From positions 19,759-83,758 of the forward strand of contig CAJUTR010000010.1 in the NCBI GenBank assembly GCA_910589665.1: a DNA stretch of 64,000 nt, given 5' to 3'. Shown piece after piece: positions 8,625-17,753 of this stretch. Source of the DNA: an uncultured Eubacterium sp. (lineage in GTDB: Bacteria > Bacillota > Clostridia > Lachnospirales > Lachnospiraceae). Below the pieces are notes generated by a model, which made no database searches, was not told the origin of the DNA, and worked only from the letters and a program-made list of their open reading frames with translations. A program made the position numbers and the translations under genes. Each line of letters begins with the position of its first letter. The first letter of the stretch is position 1.

Positions 8625-9911
8625 GATCAGCCTCACAGGCTCCGTTTTTACATTTGAAAACCCATAGCAGCCATCCAGCCGCTCGGCGGCTTTCCCGGCC
8701 AGCTCTTTTTTCGACGTATGAAGCGTCGCGAGCACATCCCCCTTTTGTACAAGATCATTGATCTTATGCCGGAGAACGATGCCAGCGCTGAAATCGATCT
8801 GATCTTCCTTCCTACTCCTGCCCGCTCCGAGTATTCCGGCGGCCACGCCAAATCCTTCGGTATCCATTGAAGTAATATAACCGCTCTCTTTTGCCTGGTA
8901 CTCAGCTGCAATTGGTGCTGTCGGCAGCTTCTCCGGATGTTCCATATAAGACACATCGCCGCCCTGCTGTTCAACCATAGAAAGAAACACCTGCCAGGCC
9001 CTGCCGCTTTCGATCGCATTCTTTGCCTCATCTTCTGCCTGTTCAAAGGGGATCTCTTTTCCGAGCGAGATCATATGTGCCGCCAGCGTATAGCAGACAC
9101 GCATCAGATCGTCTGGGCCGTTTCCGTGCAGGGCGTCGATCGCTTCTTTTACTTCTAGATTATTTCCGATCGCAAAACCGAGAGGTTCATCCATAGAGGT
9201 CAGCTGCGCGACGGTCTGTTTCCCGGCATTCGTTCCGATCGCTGCCATTTTTTCTGCCAGAGCAAGTGACTGCTCATAATCTTTTATAAAAGCGCCATTT
9301 CCAGTTGTCACATCTAACAGGATCTTATCACTTCCTGCCGCAAGTTTTTTGCTCATGATCGATGCAGCGATGAGAGGAATGCTTTCGACCGTGGCGGTCA
9401 CATCGCGCAGCGCGTAGATCCGTTTGTCCGCGGGGGCGAGGTCGTTTGTCTGTCCGTTCACGCATATGCCGACGGCCTGTACTGCTTGGAAAAATTCTGC
9501 CGCTGACAGATCCGTGCGGAACCCGGGAATAGATTCTAGTTTGTCGATCGTACCGCCTGTAAATCCGAGGCCGCGGCCGCTCATTTTCGCGACAGGTATC
9601 CCGCATGCCGCGGCAATAGGGCCGATGATCAGTGTCGTTTTATCGCCTACGCCGCCTGTGCTGTGTTTGTCAACCTTGATCCCCCTGATTGGGGATAAGT
9701 CGTTGACAGAACCGGAATCCCGCATCGCCAGTGTCAGCGCCGTGAGTTCACGGTCATTCAGTCCGGTAAAACAGATAGCCATAAGCATGGCTGACATTTG
9801 GTAGTCTGGGATGCTATCATTACAATACCCCTCGACCATATAAGCGATCTCATTGTTGGAAAGCTCTCCGCCGAGTTTTTTCTTATGGATCAAATCCACG
9901 AACCGTTCCAT
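8607..9911 (-). CDS. pdp: Pyrimidine-nucleoside phosphorylase
   Basis: 434 residues from the ATG at 9911, preceded by GGGGGA. The upstream in-frame ATG at 9974 would add an atypical 21-residue extension. Family signature KHSTGGVGDKT, then KMSGRGLGFTGGT and DKLESIPGF, place it in the thymidine/pyrimidine-nucleoside phosphorylase family, and the length equals that of bacterial Pdp/DeoA. It cleaves uridine, thymidine or deoxyuridine with phosphate to base plus (deoxy)ribose-1-phosphate in the cytoplasm, feeding salvage. Three domains are expected: alpha-helical, glycine-rich phosphate-binding and a C-terminal barrel-sandwich. Transcribed alone, divergent from putP. Confidence 0.93.
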   Translation of the reverse strand: MERFVDLIHKKKLGGELSNNEIAYMVEGYCNDSIPDYQMSAMLMAICFTGLNDRELTALTLAMRDSGSVNDLSPIRGIKVDKHSTGGVGDKTTLIIGPIAAACGIPVAKMSGRGLGFTGGTIDKLESIPGFRTDLSAAEFFQAVQAVGICVNGQTNDLAPADKRIYALRDVTATVESIPLIAASIMSKKLAAGSDKILLDVTTGNGAFIKDYEQSLALAEKMAAIGTNAGKQTVAQLTSMDEPLGFAIGNNLEVKEAIDALHGNGPDDLMRVCYTLAAHMISLGKEIPFEQAEDEAKNAIESGRAWQVFLSMVEQQGGDVSYMEHPEKLPTAPIAAEYQAKESGYITSMDTEGFGVAAGILGAGRSRKEDQIDFSAGIVLRHKINDLVQKGDVLATLHTSKKELAGKAAERLDGCYGFSNVKTEPVRLIGDVVR

Positions 9912-10054
9912 AAAATCCCCCATTTCTGCGCCATAATAGGCATTTGTTGGGAACAAGATACTTTTTGCCCCCAACGTCTTGAATTAAGTATAGCATAAAA
10001 CCGGAAAATATGGTAGAATACTCTTAAAATACATAAGGAAAGTAGGAGGATTTT

Positions 10055-11587
10055 ATGTCAACAGATTCAGTGATCGTACTGTCTGCGTTTATTGCATATC
10101 TGATCTTAATGGTTGTGATCGGTATCTTGTCGATGAAGAAAACGAACAGTACGGAAGATTATTTTTTAGGTGGACGTGGTTTAAATGGATGGGTGGCTGC
10201 CCTGTCAGCACAGGCATCCGACATGAGCGGCTGGCTTTTGATGGGGCTGCCGGGTTCAATATACGCATTGGGGACTGGACAGGCTTGGATTGCCATTGGC
10301 TTGTTTCTCGGCACGGTAGCAAACTGGCTTTTGATCTCGAAACGGCTCAGGCGGTATACGATCGTAGCGAATAATTCCCTTACGCTTCCGGAATTTTTGG
10401 AAAACCGTTATCATGATGAAAAACGGGTTCTCCTGTTCATATCATCTATTGTGATCGTCATTTTTTTCCTCGTTTATACGGCTTCGGCACTTGCCTCGGG
10501 TGGAAAACTATTTCATACAGTTTTTGGTGTAGATTATCATCTGGCGCTCGGAATCGGTGCGGCAGTTATTCTCGTCTACACGTTTTTGGGCGGGTTTCTC
10601 GCCGTATGTACGACGGATTTTATCCAGGGAATGCTGATGTTAGTCGGACTTCTGGTCGTGCCGCTGGTAGCGTATGGAACGATCAGCGGGGATTTTGTAG
10701 AACGGCTTACGTCTACCGGTGTCAATTACAGTGATTATATGAGTCTTTTCTCAAATGGCGGAAAACCGTATTCGCTTGTTGACATTTTATCACAGCTGGC
10801 TTGGGGACTTGGGTATTGCGGAATGCCCCATATCCTTGTAAGGTTTATGGCCATTAAAAATGAAAAAGAATTGAAAAAATCTAGTATCATCGCGATCGTA
10901 TGGGTTTTCCTTTCGCTTGTGATGGCATGCGTCATCGGTGTGGTAGGCCGTGCGTTCCTGGCGCCCGTTTTGGAAGCTGGGGATGCGGAGAGCGTATTTA
11001 TCAAACTGATCAATACGGTGTTTAATGAAAACCTTGCGCTGCCGTTTGTCGGGGGACTGTTCCTCTGCGGCATACTGGCGGCGATCATGTCCACAGCGGA
11101 TTCCCAGCTTTTGGTCTGTGCTTCTTCTGTCTCGAAAGACATTTATAAAAATGTACTGAAACCAAAATCCTCGGATCAGACAGTTCTGAAAGTAAGCCGT
11201 ATCACGGTTATTGTTGTGGCGCTGTTGGCGTTCTTTATCGCATGGGATCCGGATAGCAGTATCATGGCGCTCGTGTCGGATGCGTGGGCTGGTCTCGGGT
11301 CCGCGTTTGGGCCGATCGTGGTTTGTTCCTTGTTTTGGAAGAGGACGAATTTTGCCGGCGCGGTTGCAGGGATCGTATCCGGTGGATTAACGGTCATTAT
11401 ATGGGATTACCTGCCGCTCGTAAACGGTGAGACGATCTACGCGGCGACAGGCATTTATTCGCTTCTTGTCGGCTTTATCATCAGTCTGCTGTGCATCGTC
11501 GTATTTAGTCTGGTGACGAAAGCGCCGTCGCAGGAAATTTTGGATGAATTTGAAAAGAGCCTTTTATACAAAAGTAATGAAAATTAA
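10055..11587 (+). CDS. putP: Sodium/proline symporter PutP
   Basis: 510 residues with about 13 membrane helices. Characteristic SSS-family segments are visible: EDYFLGGRGLNGWVAALSAQ near residue 35, ASDMSGWL, and STADSQLLVCASSVSKDIY near 350, which holds residues of the Na+ site. This is the normal PutP length. It imports L-proline with Na+. AGTAGGAGG lies 6 bases before the ATG. A probable -10 (TAGAAT, 10013-10018) stands in the short divergent region shared with pdp. Coupling to Na+ fits the Na+-type ATPase encoded further on. Confidence 0.9.
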   Translation: MSTDSVIVLSAFIAYLILMVVIGILSMKKTNSTEDYFLGGRGLNGWVAALSAQASDMSGWLLMGLPGSIYALGTGQAWIAIGLFLGTVANWLLISKRLRRYTIVANNSLTLPEFLENRYHDEKRVLLFISSIVIVIFFLVYTASALASGGKLFHTVFGVDYHLALGIGAAVILVYTFLGGFLAVCTTDFIQGMLMLVGLLVVPLVAYGTISGDFVERLTSTGVNYSDYMSLFSNGGKPYSLVDILSQLAWGLGYCGMPHILVRFMAIKNEKELKKSSIIAIVWVFLSLVMACVIGVVGRAFLAPVLEAGDAESVFIKLINTVFNENLALPFVGGLFLCGILAAIMSTADSQLLVCASSVSKDIYKNVLKPKSSDQTVLKVSRITVIVVALLAFFIAWDPDSSIMALVSDAWAGLGSAFGPIVVCSLFWKRTNFAGAVAGIVSGGLTVIIWDYLPLVNGETIYAATGIYSLLVGFIISLLCIVVFSLVTKAPSQEILDEFEKSLLYKSNEN

Positions 11588-11611
11588 CGGAAAATTATGT
11601 GCAAATTGCCA

Positions 11612-11639
11612 GTTGCAATTGTGGTCATGGGTGCTATTA
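11612..11639 (+). promoter_or_regulatory. Putative sigma-A promoter of the ArsB/NhaD-like permease gene
   Basis: TTGCAA (11612-11617), 16-base spacer, TATTAT (11634-11639), about 80 bases before the preferred start codon. Confidence 0.45.
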
Positions 11640-11720
11640 TAAAGTACGGATAAAAAGTCAATATCGTTTTACATAATGGAAAAAGAGGAGACGGTATTCA
11701 GTATAGGAGGATTGATAGCA

Positions 11721-13082
11721 ATGACGATTGCACAGATTTTGGCATTGGTGATTTTTGTTGTTATGTTTATTATGATCGTAATGGAGCATTTTGAGAGGCA
11801 GAACATTACGATCGGCTGCGGTATCTTGACGCTGCTTTTGGTATTCGGTTTTGGGATGCGCAGTGTAGATGCAGTCATTGATACCTTGAATCTGCAAAGT
11901 ATTTTTACCGTAGATTTCTGGTACGTGACAGAGGAGTCCGTGGAATCATCCAGCGGAATCAACTGGTCAACGATCATATTTATCGCGGGTATGATGGTCA
12001 TGGTCGAGGGTATGGCAAAAGCAGGATTTTTCCAGTGGCTCTGTATGAGGCTGGCGAAACTTGTTCATTACAAGCCGATACCGCTTTTCATCGCATTTAT
12101 GCTCATGTCGTCTGTGCTAGCTATGTTTATCGACAGTATTACGGTTATCTTGTTTTTGGCGGCCGTTACGGTGGAGTTGGCAAAATTGTTAAAGATCGAT
12201 CCAGTTCCGATGATCCTGTCAGAAATCTTCTGTGCAAATCTTGGCGGCTCGGCTACGATGTGCGGGGATCCGCCGAACATCATCATCGGAACATCGCTCG
12301 GGTATTCATTTTGGGATTTCCTCAGTAATACGGGAGTGATCGCCGGCGTGAGCCTGATCCTTGTAATTATTTACTTCTATCTCGCATATCGTAAAGAGTT
12401 GACGTGCGAGGGAAATGAAAAGGTTGATCCGTCAGTGCTTCCGGATCCGAAAGATGCGATCACGAGCAAACGTGAATTTGCGACGAGCTGTGTGATTTTC
12501 GGATGTGCGGTTGTCATGCTTGTGACGCATGCCCAGACGGGACTGACGGTGGCTTTTATCGGTGCGGTGATTGCGATCGTCACGCTTATCACGGCGGGAA
12601 GTTTTGCGGTAGAACTTTTGAAAAAGGTAGATTATAAGACGCTCCTTTTCTTCATTGGTCTATTTATGGTAGTAGGTGGATTGGAACAGACTGGTGTATT
12701 AGAGATCATAGCAGGCTATATTGGAAAGATCAGCGGCGGAAATCTGATGCTGATGGTAGCGATCATTATCTGGCTGTCGGCGATCGCAAGTGCGTTTGTG
12801 GATAATATTCCATTTGCGGCGACGATGATCCCTGTTGTCCGCAGTCTTGCAATGACACAGCCAGGCGTGGATCTGAATACACTTTCCTGGGCGCTGTCGA
12901 TGGGAACCGACATCGGTGGCAGTGCGACGCCGATCGGAGCGTCGGCAAATGTAGTAGGTACTTCGGTTGCGCTGAAAAATGGGCATCCGATCAGCTGGGG
13001 CAAATACTGTAAGACTGCAGCACCGGCGACGATTATTGTGGTGACCGTATCCATGCTGATCATTTTTGCGCGTTACTGTTAA
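11721..13082 (+). CDS. ArsB/NhaD-like ion transporter (IT superfamily permease)
   Basis: 453 residues from ATG 11721, which has GGAGG 10 bases upstream. The earlier in-frame ATG (11676) has no ribosome site. About 11-12 helices. The two inverted-repeat re-entrant motifs of the family are recognisable: ANLGGSATMCGDPPNIIIG near residue 170 and a second with DIGGSATPIGASANVVG near 410. Such carriers move arsenite, Na+/H+ or dicarboxylates; the substrate cannot be read from sequence. No arsR or arsC is nearby. The following kinase-like gene is only 27 bases away, so the two are probably cotranscribed. Confidence 0.8.
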   Translation: MTIAQILALVIFVVMFIMIVMEHFERQNITIGCGILTLLLVFGFGMRSVDAVIDTLNLQSIFTVDFWYVTEESVESSSGINWSTIIFIAGMMVMVEGMAKAGFFQWLCMRLAKLVHYKPIPLFIAFMLMSSVLAMFIDSITVILFLAAVTVELAKLLKIDPVPMILSEIFCANLGGSATMCGDPPNIIIGTSLGYSFWDFLSNTGVIAGVSLILVIIYFYLAYRKELTCEGNEKVDPSVLPDPKDAITSKREFATSCVIFGCAVVMLVTHAQTGLTVAFIGAVIAIVTLITAGSFAVELLKKVDYKTLLFFIGLFMVVGGLEQTGVLEIIAGYIGKISGGNLMLMVAIIIWLSAIASAFVDNIPFAATMIPVVRSLAMTQPGVDLNTLSWALSMGTDIGGSATPIGASANVVGTSVALKNGHPISWGKYCKTAAPATIIVVTVSMLIIFARYC

Positions 13083-13109
13083 TGGTTTTTATAAAAGGAG
13101 GGAATGCGG

Positions 13110-13703
13110 ATGGAAAAACAGATCATTATTTCAATCAATCGCGAGTACGGAAGCGGCGGACACGCGATAGCAGAACAGATTGCTAAAGATTTGAACCTCC
13201 CGATGTATGATCGGAATATGTTGGATGAAATTGCCAAGGAAAAGGGAATGAAGGTAGAACATTTCGAAGAATATGACGAGAAACCGAGAATTCCACTGAT
13301 TTCCAGAAAGGTGCGGGGGCATTCCAATTCGATGGAAGAGCATCTGGCGGAGCTGCAGTTTGAATATTTGAAAAAGAAAGCAGATAAAGGGGAGTCCTTT
13401 GTCGTTGTTGGCCGATGTTCGGAAACGGTATTGAAGGATCACGGAAACTTGATTTCGGTCTTTATTCTTGCTGACCGAAACGATAAAGTGAACCGGGTAA
13501 GTGAAAAATTTGACTTATCCATCGGCGATGCCGTATCAAAGATGAATCGTCACGACCGGTACCGCAAACATTATCATAACAGCTATTCTCCATATCGGTG
13601 GGGCGATTCCAGAGGGTACGACCTCTGCATCAACAGCAGCCGGTTAGGGCTTGATGGAACGGTGAAGATGATCGAGCATTATATCGAAAATCGGAATGAT
13701 TGA
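13110..13703 (+). CDS. Cytidylate kinase-like family protein
   Basis: 197 residues from ATG 13110 (AGGAGGG 7 bases upstream; ATG 13104 is too close to it). The N-terminus IIISINREYGSGGHAIAEQI is the modified P-loop of the AAA_26/cytidylate-kinase-like family. A later SRxYD-like region and NRHDRYRKHYHNSYS helix are typical of it. The true substrate of this family is generally unknown. It lies behind the ion transporter and ends at a strong terminator. Confidence 0.75.
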   Translation: MEKQIIISINREYGSGGHAIAEQIAKDLNLPMYDRNMLDEIAKEKGMKVEHFEEYDEKPRIPLISRKVRGHSNSMEEHLAELQFEYLKKKADKGESFVVVGRCSETVLKDHGNLISVFILADRNDKVNRVSEKFDLSIGDAVSKMNRHDRYRKHYHNSYSPYRWGDSRGYDLCINSSRLGLDGTVKMIEHYIENRND

Positions 13704-13709
13704 GAAATG

Positions 13710-13755
13710 AAAAAAGAAACTCCAAATCCCAAAAAGGATGAGGAGTTTCTTTTTT
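13710..13755. terminator. Bidirectional terminator between convergent genes
   Basis: AAAAAAGAAACTCC (13710-13723) pairs with GGAGTTTCTTTTTT (13742-13755). The A and T runs flank the stem, so it can serve both the kinase-like gene (+) and the membrane protein at 13772 (-). Confidence 0.85.
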
Positions 13756-13771
13756 CGTTGTGGGTTCCAAG

Positions 13772-14236
13772 TTAGCTTCGGCCGACTTTTTGCAGCGCCT
13801 TCAATTTTGCCCTTTGGAAAAAACCGAGTTTTTCCTGTGGGCTTAACAGCATATTCCGGGAGCCTTTTACGTCCATGATGTAAATACCGCTCAATACGAC
13901 TTTCAATTCTTTTTTTACTGGAAGCAGGGGGAAGATCTTTTCATCACACATGAGAGACATGATCTTTGGTCCGATCTTCGCTTTCACAATGGGGACTTTG
14001 GAACGCCTTAAATATTTTGGCGTATTCTCAACGATAACTTTGGGAAGCCCTGATTCCGTTAATTTCATACGCTTTTTATCAATGACAAGAATAGATGTCA
14101 CCTGTGAGGCCGCTTCCATCTGTGATTGTGAAGCCTCCTGTTTTTTCTGCAGCTTCTTGCCGATGATCGATAGTACGATAAATGCCACTAATAATACGGC
14201 AAGAACGATACAAAGGATGATCAAAAAGGTTTTCAC
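13772..14236 (-). CDS. Single-pass membrane protein of unknown function
   Basis: 154 residues. One N-terminal helix (residues 4-26, Leu/Val/Ile-rich) is followed by a Lys/Gln-rich linker (KKLQKKQEASQSQMEAA) and a basic soluble domain of about 110 residues, probably cytoplasmic. No domain is recognised. Its terminator is shared with the convergent kinase-like gene. The 95-base gap to plsC and same strand make cotranscription possible. Confidence 0.6.
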   Translation of the reverse strand: MKTFLIILCIVLAVLLVAFIVLSIIGKKLQKKQEASQSQMEAASQVTSILVIDKKRMKLTESGLPKVIVENTPKYLRRSKVPIVKAKIGPKIMSLMCDEKIFPLLPVKKELKVVLSGIYIMDVKGSRNMLLSPQEKLGFFQRAKLKALQKVGRS

Positions 14237-14331
14237 GTTATCCGTACCTCTCTTTCTTTTTCGTGATTTATGTTGTCTAAAGGTTCGTCAGAACTTATTT
14301 TAACATGTTTTTTTAAAAATGAAAAGGGAAA

Positions 14332-15066
14332 TTATTCAATCTCTTTTTGGTCATACATTTCCTGAATCATCTGTTGCACATGGGAACCTATATGTTTCTT
14401 TTCCTCTTTTTCAAGTGTATCCACATAGACCGGTTTTCCAAACTCAATGGATATATGTCCGCCCCGGATCCACGGGAGATGGTTTTCCAGTATGTTTTCC
14501 GTATTCTTAATGCAGACAGGGACGATCGGTGCATTTGTTTTGGTGGCAATTTTCATGCTGCCTTCCTTGAAGGGAAGGAGGGTATCCGTTGCGTTTCTCG
14601 TGCCTTCTGGTGCGATATAAATAGAGTAACCTTCTTTGATCAGGGCGATGGCGTTCAGTATGACTCCCATATTCTGTTTCATGTCACCGCGGTCCATGAA
14701 CAGGCAGTTTAAAAAGTACATCCACTGGGCGATCATCGGAACCCGTTTTAGTTCGATTTTTGATACGAAGGCTGCCTGCACGCCAGCAGAAGCGAGGACG
14801 GCGTAGGCAAGAATGATGTCATAAAAACTTCTGTGGTTGGCGGCAAACATAACAGGAGTATCCGCTGGAATGTTCTCAATTCCTAGGACTTCTTTTTTGC
14901 ACCCGGATAAGAACATGCCAAAATGAAAGGCGATTCGTACAACGCGGAGGGCAAACGATGCCGCTGCTTTTTGATCGATCTTTCGGATGACACATTCCAT
15001 GAGCAGTAGGGGTATGCTCAGGATGCAGAGAAGAAGATAAGTAACCAGCATAAGTATTGTTCTCAT
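14332..15066 (-). CDS. plsC: 1-acyl-sn-glycerol-3-phosphate acyltransferase (PlsC family)
   Basis: 244 residues with the acyltransferase block I NHRSFYD (H-x4-D), block II around FMDRGD and block III EGTRN near residue 156. An N-terminal membrane helix (MLVTYLLLCILSIPLLL) anchors it. The family adds the second acyl chain to lysophosphatidic acid in phospholipid synthesis at the membrane. The stop is 90 bases from the next minus-strand gene, and AAGGAAG precedes the ATG. Confidence 0.88.
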   Translation of the reverse strand: MRTILMLVTYLLLCILSIPLLLMECVIRKIDQKAAASFALRVVRIAFHFGMFLSGCKKEVLGIENIPADTPVMFAANHRSFYDIILAYAVLASAGVQAAFVSKIELKRVPMIAQWMYFLNCLFMDRGDMKQNMGVILNAIALIKEGYSIYIAPEGTRNATDTLLPFKEGSMKIATKTNAPIVPVCIKNTENILENHLPWIRGGHISIEFGKPVYVDTLEKEEKKHIGSHVQQMIQEMYDQKEIE

Positions 15067-15081
15067 ATGTGTTCTTCCTTT

Positions 15082-16215
15082 CTATGAAGCATTACCGGCA
15101 TCGGTGTCTGTATCATTGTTATTTTTTTGGTCGTCCGGTACCTGGGTCGGTGCCGGAGGCGCAGTTGGTGCCGGCGGAACTGGTGTTGGCTCAGGAGGCT
15201 TTTCTGCGGGAACCGGTTTTGGTGTTTTGGGTTCCGGTTTTTCGGTGGGTTTCGCAGGTGGTTTGGTCTTTTTGGGTTTCGGCTTCTGCGTATGCTTTGG
15301 TTTTTTTGTGGAAGCCGGTTTTTTCGTCGGTTCAGGCTTTGGCGTCGGCTTTCGGGTCGGTTTTGGTGTCGCGTATTTGACCGTATCCGGGTCTTCAACA
15401 TCGACAGCATTATCGGGTACGTCAGCTGCGGCTTCGACACCATAGTACTCCTCTAATGTAAGATTGTTCTCATATAGGTAAGTGGCGACTGTTTTCCCGA
15501 CAAATCGAATGTGCCATGGTTCGTAGCTGTAGCCGGTAATGGATGATTTGCCATAAGGGTATCGGATGATAAACCCATACAGGTGCGCATTTTCCGCCAG
15601 CCATTTGCCTTCTTTTGTATCTCCAAAACTCTGATCTAACCGGAAATTTACACTTTTAGCAGAAACGTCGATCGTCAGACCGGTCTGGTGCTCGCTGCTG
15701 CCCGGTTTGGCAGAAACGGCGTCCGTGGCAGACTGACCGCGTGAAGCGATGTTTCGGTCATATATTTCTTTTTGGCGCGCATAAGAGCGATAACCGGAAA
15801 CACCATATAATTCGATATTCTTTTTCTTTCCGCCTTCAAATAGTTTTTCAAGGGCGTCTGCGGCTACTTTGCGCATTTTTCTTTTATCTGATAGGTATGA
15901 AAAATTGAATTTCACATTCGGAACAACTAAGCTGGATGGAATGTAGGTGGAAGGCAGTGGGTATAGTCGGTTAACCAAAACTGTTATACTGCTTGGGATC
16001 AGATCAAGCGGAACGGTTGGATTATCGGCTAGTATGGAATTCAGATCCTCGGGCAAGAGCGAGTCCTCCTCATCCTCAACATTTTCATTATAATAATATT
16101 CATAAGAATCCTCCGTGTTATTGCTGGATTCATACTGAGGCTTGGACGGGTGCAGAATGACCACACCGAACATGATGAGCAATAGTATAATGCCTGTTAC
16201 GATATATCTTTTCAT
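15082..16215 (-). CDS. D-alanyl-D-alanine carboxypeptidase (VanY family) with Pro/Lys-rich tail
   Basis: 377 residues from ATG 16215 (GGGAGAA directly upstream). The N-terminal helix (IVTGIILLLIMFGVVIL) acts as membrane anchor or uncleaved signal. The catalytic domain, about residues 90-235, shows the VanY/peptidase M15B pattern: SGYRSYARQ, SEHQTGLTIDVS (zinc His and Asp) and EPWHIRFVG (second zinc His and catalytic Glu). It trims the terminal D-Ala of peptidoglycan stem peptides outside the membrane. The last 110 residues are a low-complexity tail of KPTP/KPEP-like repeats, probably a wall-spanning or wall-binding spacer. Confidence 0.88.
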   Translation of the reverse strand: MKRYIVTGIILLLIMFGVVILHPSKPQYESSNNTEDSYEYYYNENVEDEEDSLLPEDLNSILADNPTVPLDLIPSSITVLVNRLYPLPSTYIPSSLVVPNVKFNFSYLSDKRKMRKVAADALEKLFEGGKKKNIELYGVSGYRSYARQKEIYDRNIASRGQSATDAVSAKPGSSEHQTGLTIDVSAKSVNFRLDQSFGDTKEGKWLAENAHLYGFIIRYPYGKSSITGYSYEPWHIRFVGKTVATYLYENNLTLEEYYGVEAAADVPDNAVDVEDPDTVKYATPKPTRKPTPKPEPTKKPASTKKPKHTQKPKPKKTKPPAKPTEKPEPKTPKPVPAEKPPEPTPVPPAPTAPPAPTQVPDDQKNNNDTDTDAGNAS

Positions 16216-16319
16216 AAGTTCTCCCATTTGCGCGTCTGCATATCATATGATAAAAGTTTTGTTCGCATAGGACAAACAATGTCCGTAACAAGCATTATAC
16301 CCTTAGATGAAGGAAAAAG

Positions 16320-16811
16320 TCAATCGGCTTTAAATATATTTTTTCCAAATTTTTGTAGCGAGAGCAAAAGAATCATACCGAGAACGCCGCACGAGATGAT
16401 CTCGCCGATCCCCACAGTCAGCATCAGGAAGGGGATGGCGTCTTCCATGCCATACGCAAACCGGAGAACCCAGGGGACAATGATCGTATTGGCAGCGATC
16501 GGCGGGATGGGTGCGAGCCACGGAAAGCGGCGGAGCGCGTAGGTGAGAACAGCGCCAATAAGCGTGGCGGCAGTGCCGAAAATGATGTCCAGTACAGCGC
16601 AGCCGGTAAGCCAGTTGCTGAGCAGGCAGCCAATCGTCAATCCTGGTATGGCTGCCGGTGTGAAGTAGGGGAGGATGGTAAGCGCTTCGGATAGTCTAAC
16701 CTGAGGGTTTCCGCTTGCTAATCCAAACGCGTTTGCGATATAAGTGAGTACGACATAGAGGGCAGCGATCATAGCTGCCTGACTGATGGTAAATATATTT
16801 TTGTTTTTCAT
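16320..16811 (-). CDS. queT: Queuosine precursor transporter QueT
   Basis: 163 residues, five to six helices, matching the QueT ECF-type S component: ALYVVLTYI near residue 18, then QVRLSEALTILPYF and GCLLSNW. It is thought to bind and import queuine or preQ1/preQ0 with an ECF module encoded elsewhere. The assignment is strongly supported by the preQ1-I riboswitch immediately upstream. The ribosome site is the weak AAGAAG at the end of that aptamer. It follows the TSCPD gene on the same strand. Confidence 0.92.
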   Translation of the reverse strand: MKNKNIFTISQAAMIAALYVVLTYIANAFGLASGNPQVRLSEALTILPYFTPAAIPGLTIGCLLSNWLTGCAVLDIIFGTAATLIGAVLTYALRRFPWLAPIPPIAANTIIVPWVLRFAYGMEDAIPFLMLTVGIGEIISCGVLGMILLLSLQKFGKNIFKAD

Positions 16812-16820
16812 GATTGTAAT

Positions 16821-16862
16821 CTTCTTAGTTTTGTTTTACGTGTGGATGGTTTCGAACACACG
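16821..16862 (-). promoter_or_regulatory. preQ1-I riboswitch controlling queT
   Basis: On the minus strand, stem CGTGTG/CACACG (16857-16862 with 16839-16844) encloses the loop TTCGAAACCATC. It is followed by the A-rich strand TAAAACAAAACTAAGAAG, which supplies the pseudoknot. These are the hallmarks of the preQ1 class I aptamer. The 3' end CTAAGAAG is also the ribosome site of queT, about 9 bases from its ATG, so ligand binding should block translation. Confidence 0.85.
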
Positions 16863-16866
16863 GGTG

Positions 16867-17133
16867 TTAATTTGCTCCTTGTTCCACAGCTTCTTTGGCC
16901 GCGAGAACTGCTTTTGCGAGCTGGTCCGCGCAGGACGTGTTTTTAAATCCGCACTGGATACCGGCGCACTTTTTGGTGATCTGATCGACGGTCAGTCCGT
17001 CTACTAAAATCGGAATCGCTTTCAGGTTCCCGTCACAGCCGCCATAGAATTTTACGTTTGTAATAACGTCATCATTGATCTCTAGGTCGATCTGCTGGGA
17101 ACAGGTACCTTTTGTACGATATGAATATTTCAT
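16867..17133 (-). CDS. TSCPD domain protein (TIGR03905 family)
   Basis: 88 residues from ATG 17133, preceded by AAAGGAGG. The sequence has the motif TKGTCSQQIDLEI and Cys residues in YGGCDGNLKAIP, ending with SCADQLAKAV. This matches the short stand-alone TSCPD proteins of Clostridia. The TSCPD domain also occurs at the C-terminus of class II ribonucleotide reductases, where its cysteines may bind metal. Function of the stand-alone form is unknown. The gene ends just before the queT riboswitch. Confidence 0.8.
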   Translation of the reverse strand: MKYSYRTKGTCSQQIDLEINDDVITNVKFYGGCDGNLKAIPILVDGLTVDQITKKCAGIQCGFKNTSCADQLAKAVLAAKEAVEQGAN

Positions 17134-17284
17134 CTGCCTGCCTCCTTTCCAAAAGGATCCCGATCCGCACGGGTTGTCTGAAATCCGAGTTTCACGGGTC
17201 AATAACATTGTATATAAAAAAGGGGCTGGTTGTCAAGGGGATGGGACAGGCGAAAAAACGTTGCGCAATCCGCACGGATTTTTG

Positions 17285-17313
17285 TGGACAATAGGATGAA
17301 AATGTATTATGAT
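17285..17313 (+). promoter_or_regulatory. Putative promoter of the DUF1292 gene
   Basis: TGGACA (17285-17290), 17-base spacer, TATGAT (17308-17313), about 70 bases before the start codon at 17386. Confidence 0.45.
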
Positions 17314-17385
17314 ATTGTATATTACTGTAAGAATAAAAAATAAAACATAATTAGGCGCGTAATAAGGCGCAGAAATGAGGGAAAA

Positions 17386-17736
17386 ATGGCTGATTTTACT
17401 TTAGAAGACATCGAAGAGATGTCGGTAGATCTCGAACTGGAGGATGGAAATACGCTGTCGTGCGAGGTATTATACATCTTTGAGTGGGATGGAGATGACT
17501 ATGCGGTCCTGACGCCCGTGGATGAATCAATTGAAGAAATCTACTTTTTTGGGATCGAAATTGAGGATAAGGGCGGGGAGCCGGAGATCACGCTGCTCCA
17601 GATCGAAGACGAGGAAGTGCTGGAAGCACTTGCCGACGCCTTTGATGAGATGCTGGATGAGGAAGAGTTAGAAGAAGAGATGGATGAAGAGGACGCGAAA
17701 TGGGATGAGTTCATCCATAAAAAACTGGATGAATAA
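17386..17736 (+). CDS. DUF1292 family protein
   Basis: 116 residues, very acidic (long Glu/Asp runs such as EELEEEMDEEDAK at the C-terminus). The beta-rich N-terminal part, with LEDGNTLSCEVLYIFEWDGDDYAVL, is typical of DUF1292 proteins, small cytoplasmic proteins of Firmicutes with no established role, often encoded near yrrK/yqgF. Here it stands alone, convergent with the glycosylphosphotransferase gene 17 bases away. Confidence 0.85.
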   Translation: MADFTLEDIEEMSVDLELEDGNTLSCEVLYIFEWDGDDYAVLTPVDESIEEIYFFGIEIEDKGGEPEITLLQIEDEEVLEALADAFDEMLDEEELEEEMDEEDAKWDEFIHKKLDE

Positions 17737-17753
17737 CGGCAACGGACACCCCG

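Noticed and set aside
15063..15443. Lys/Arg/Pro-rich and Gly/Phe-rich ORFs on both strands
   Set aside because: Alternative frames of the low-complexity KPTP tail of the VanY-type carboxypeptidase.
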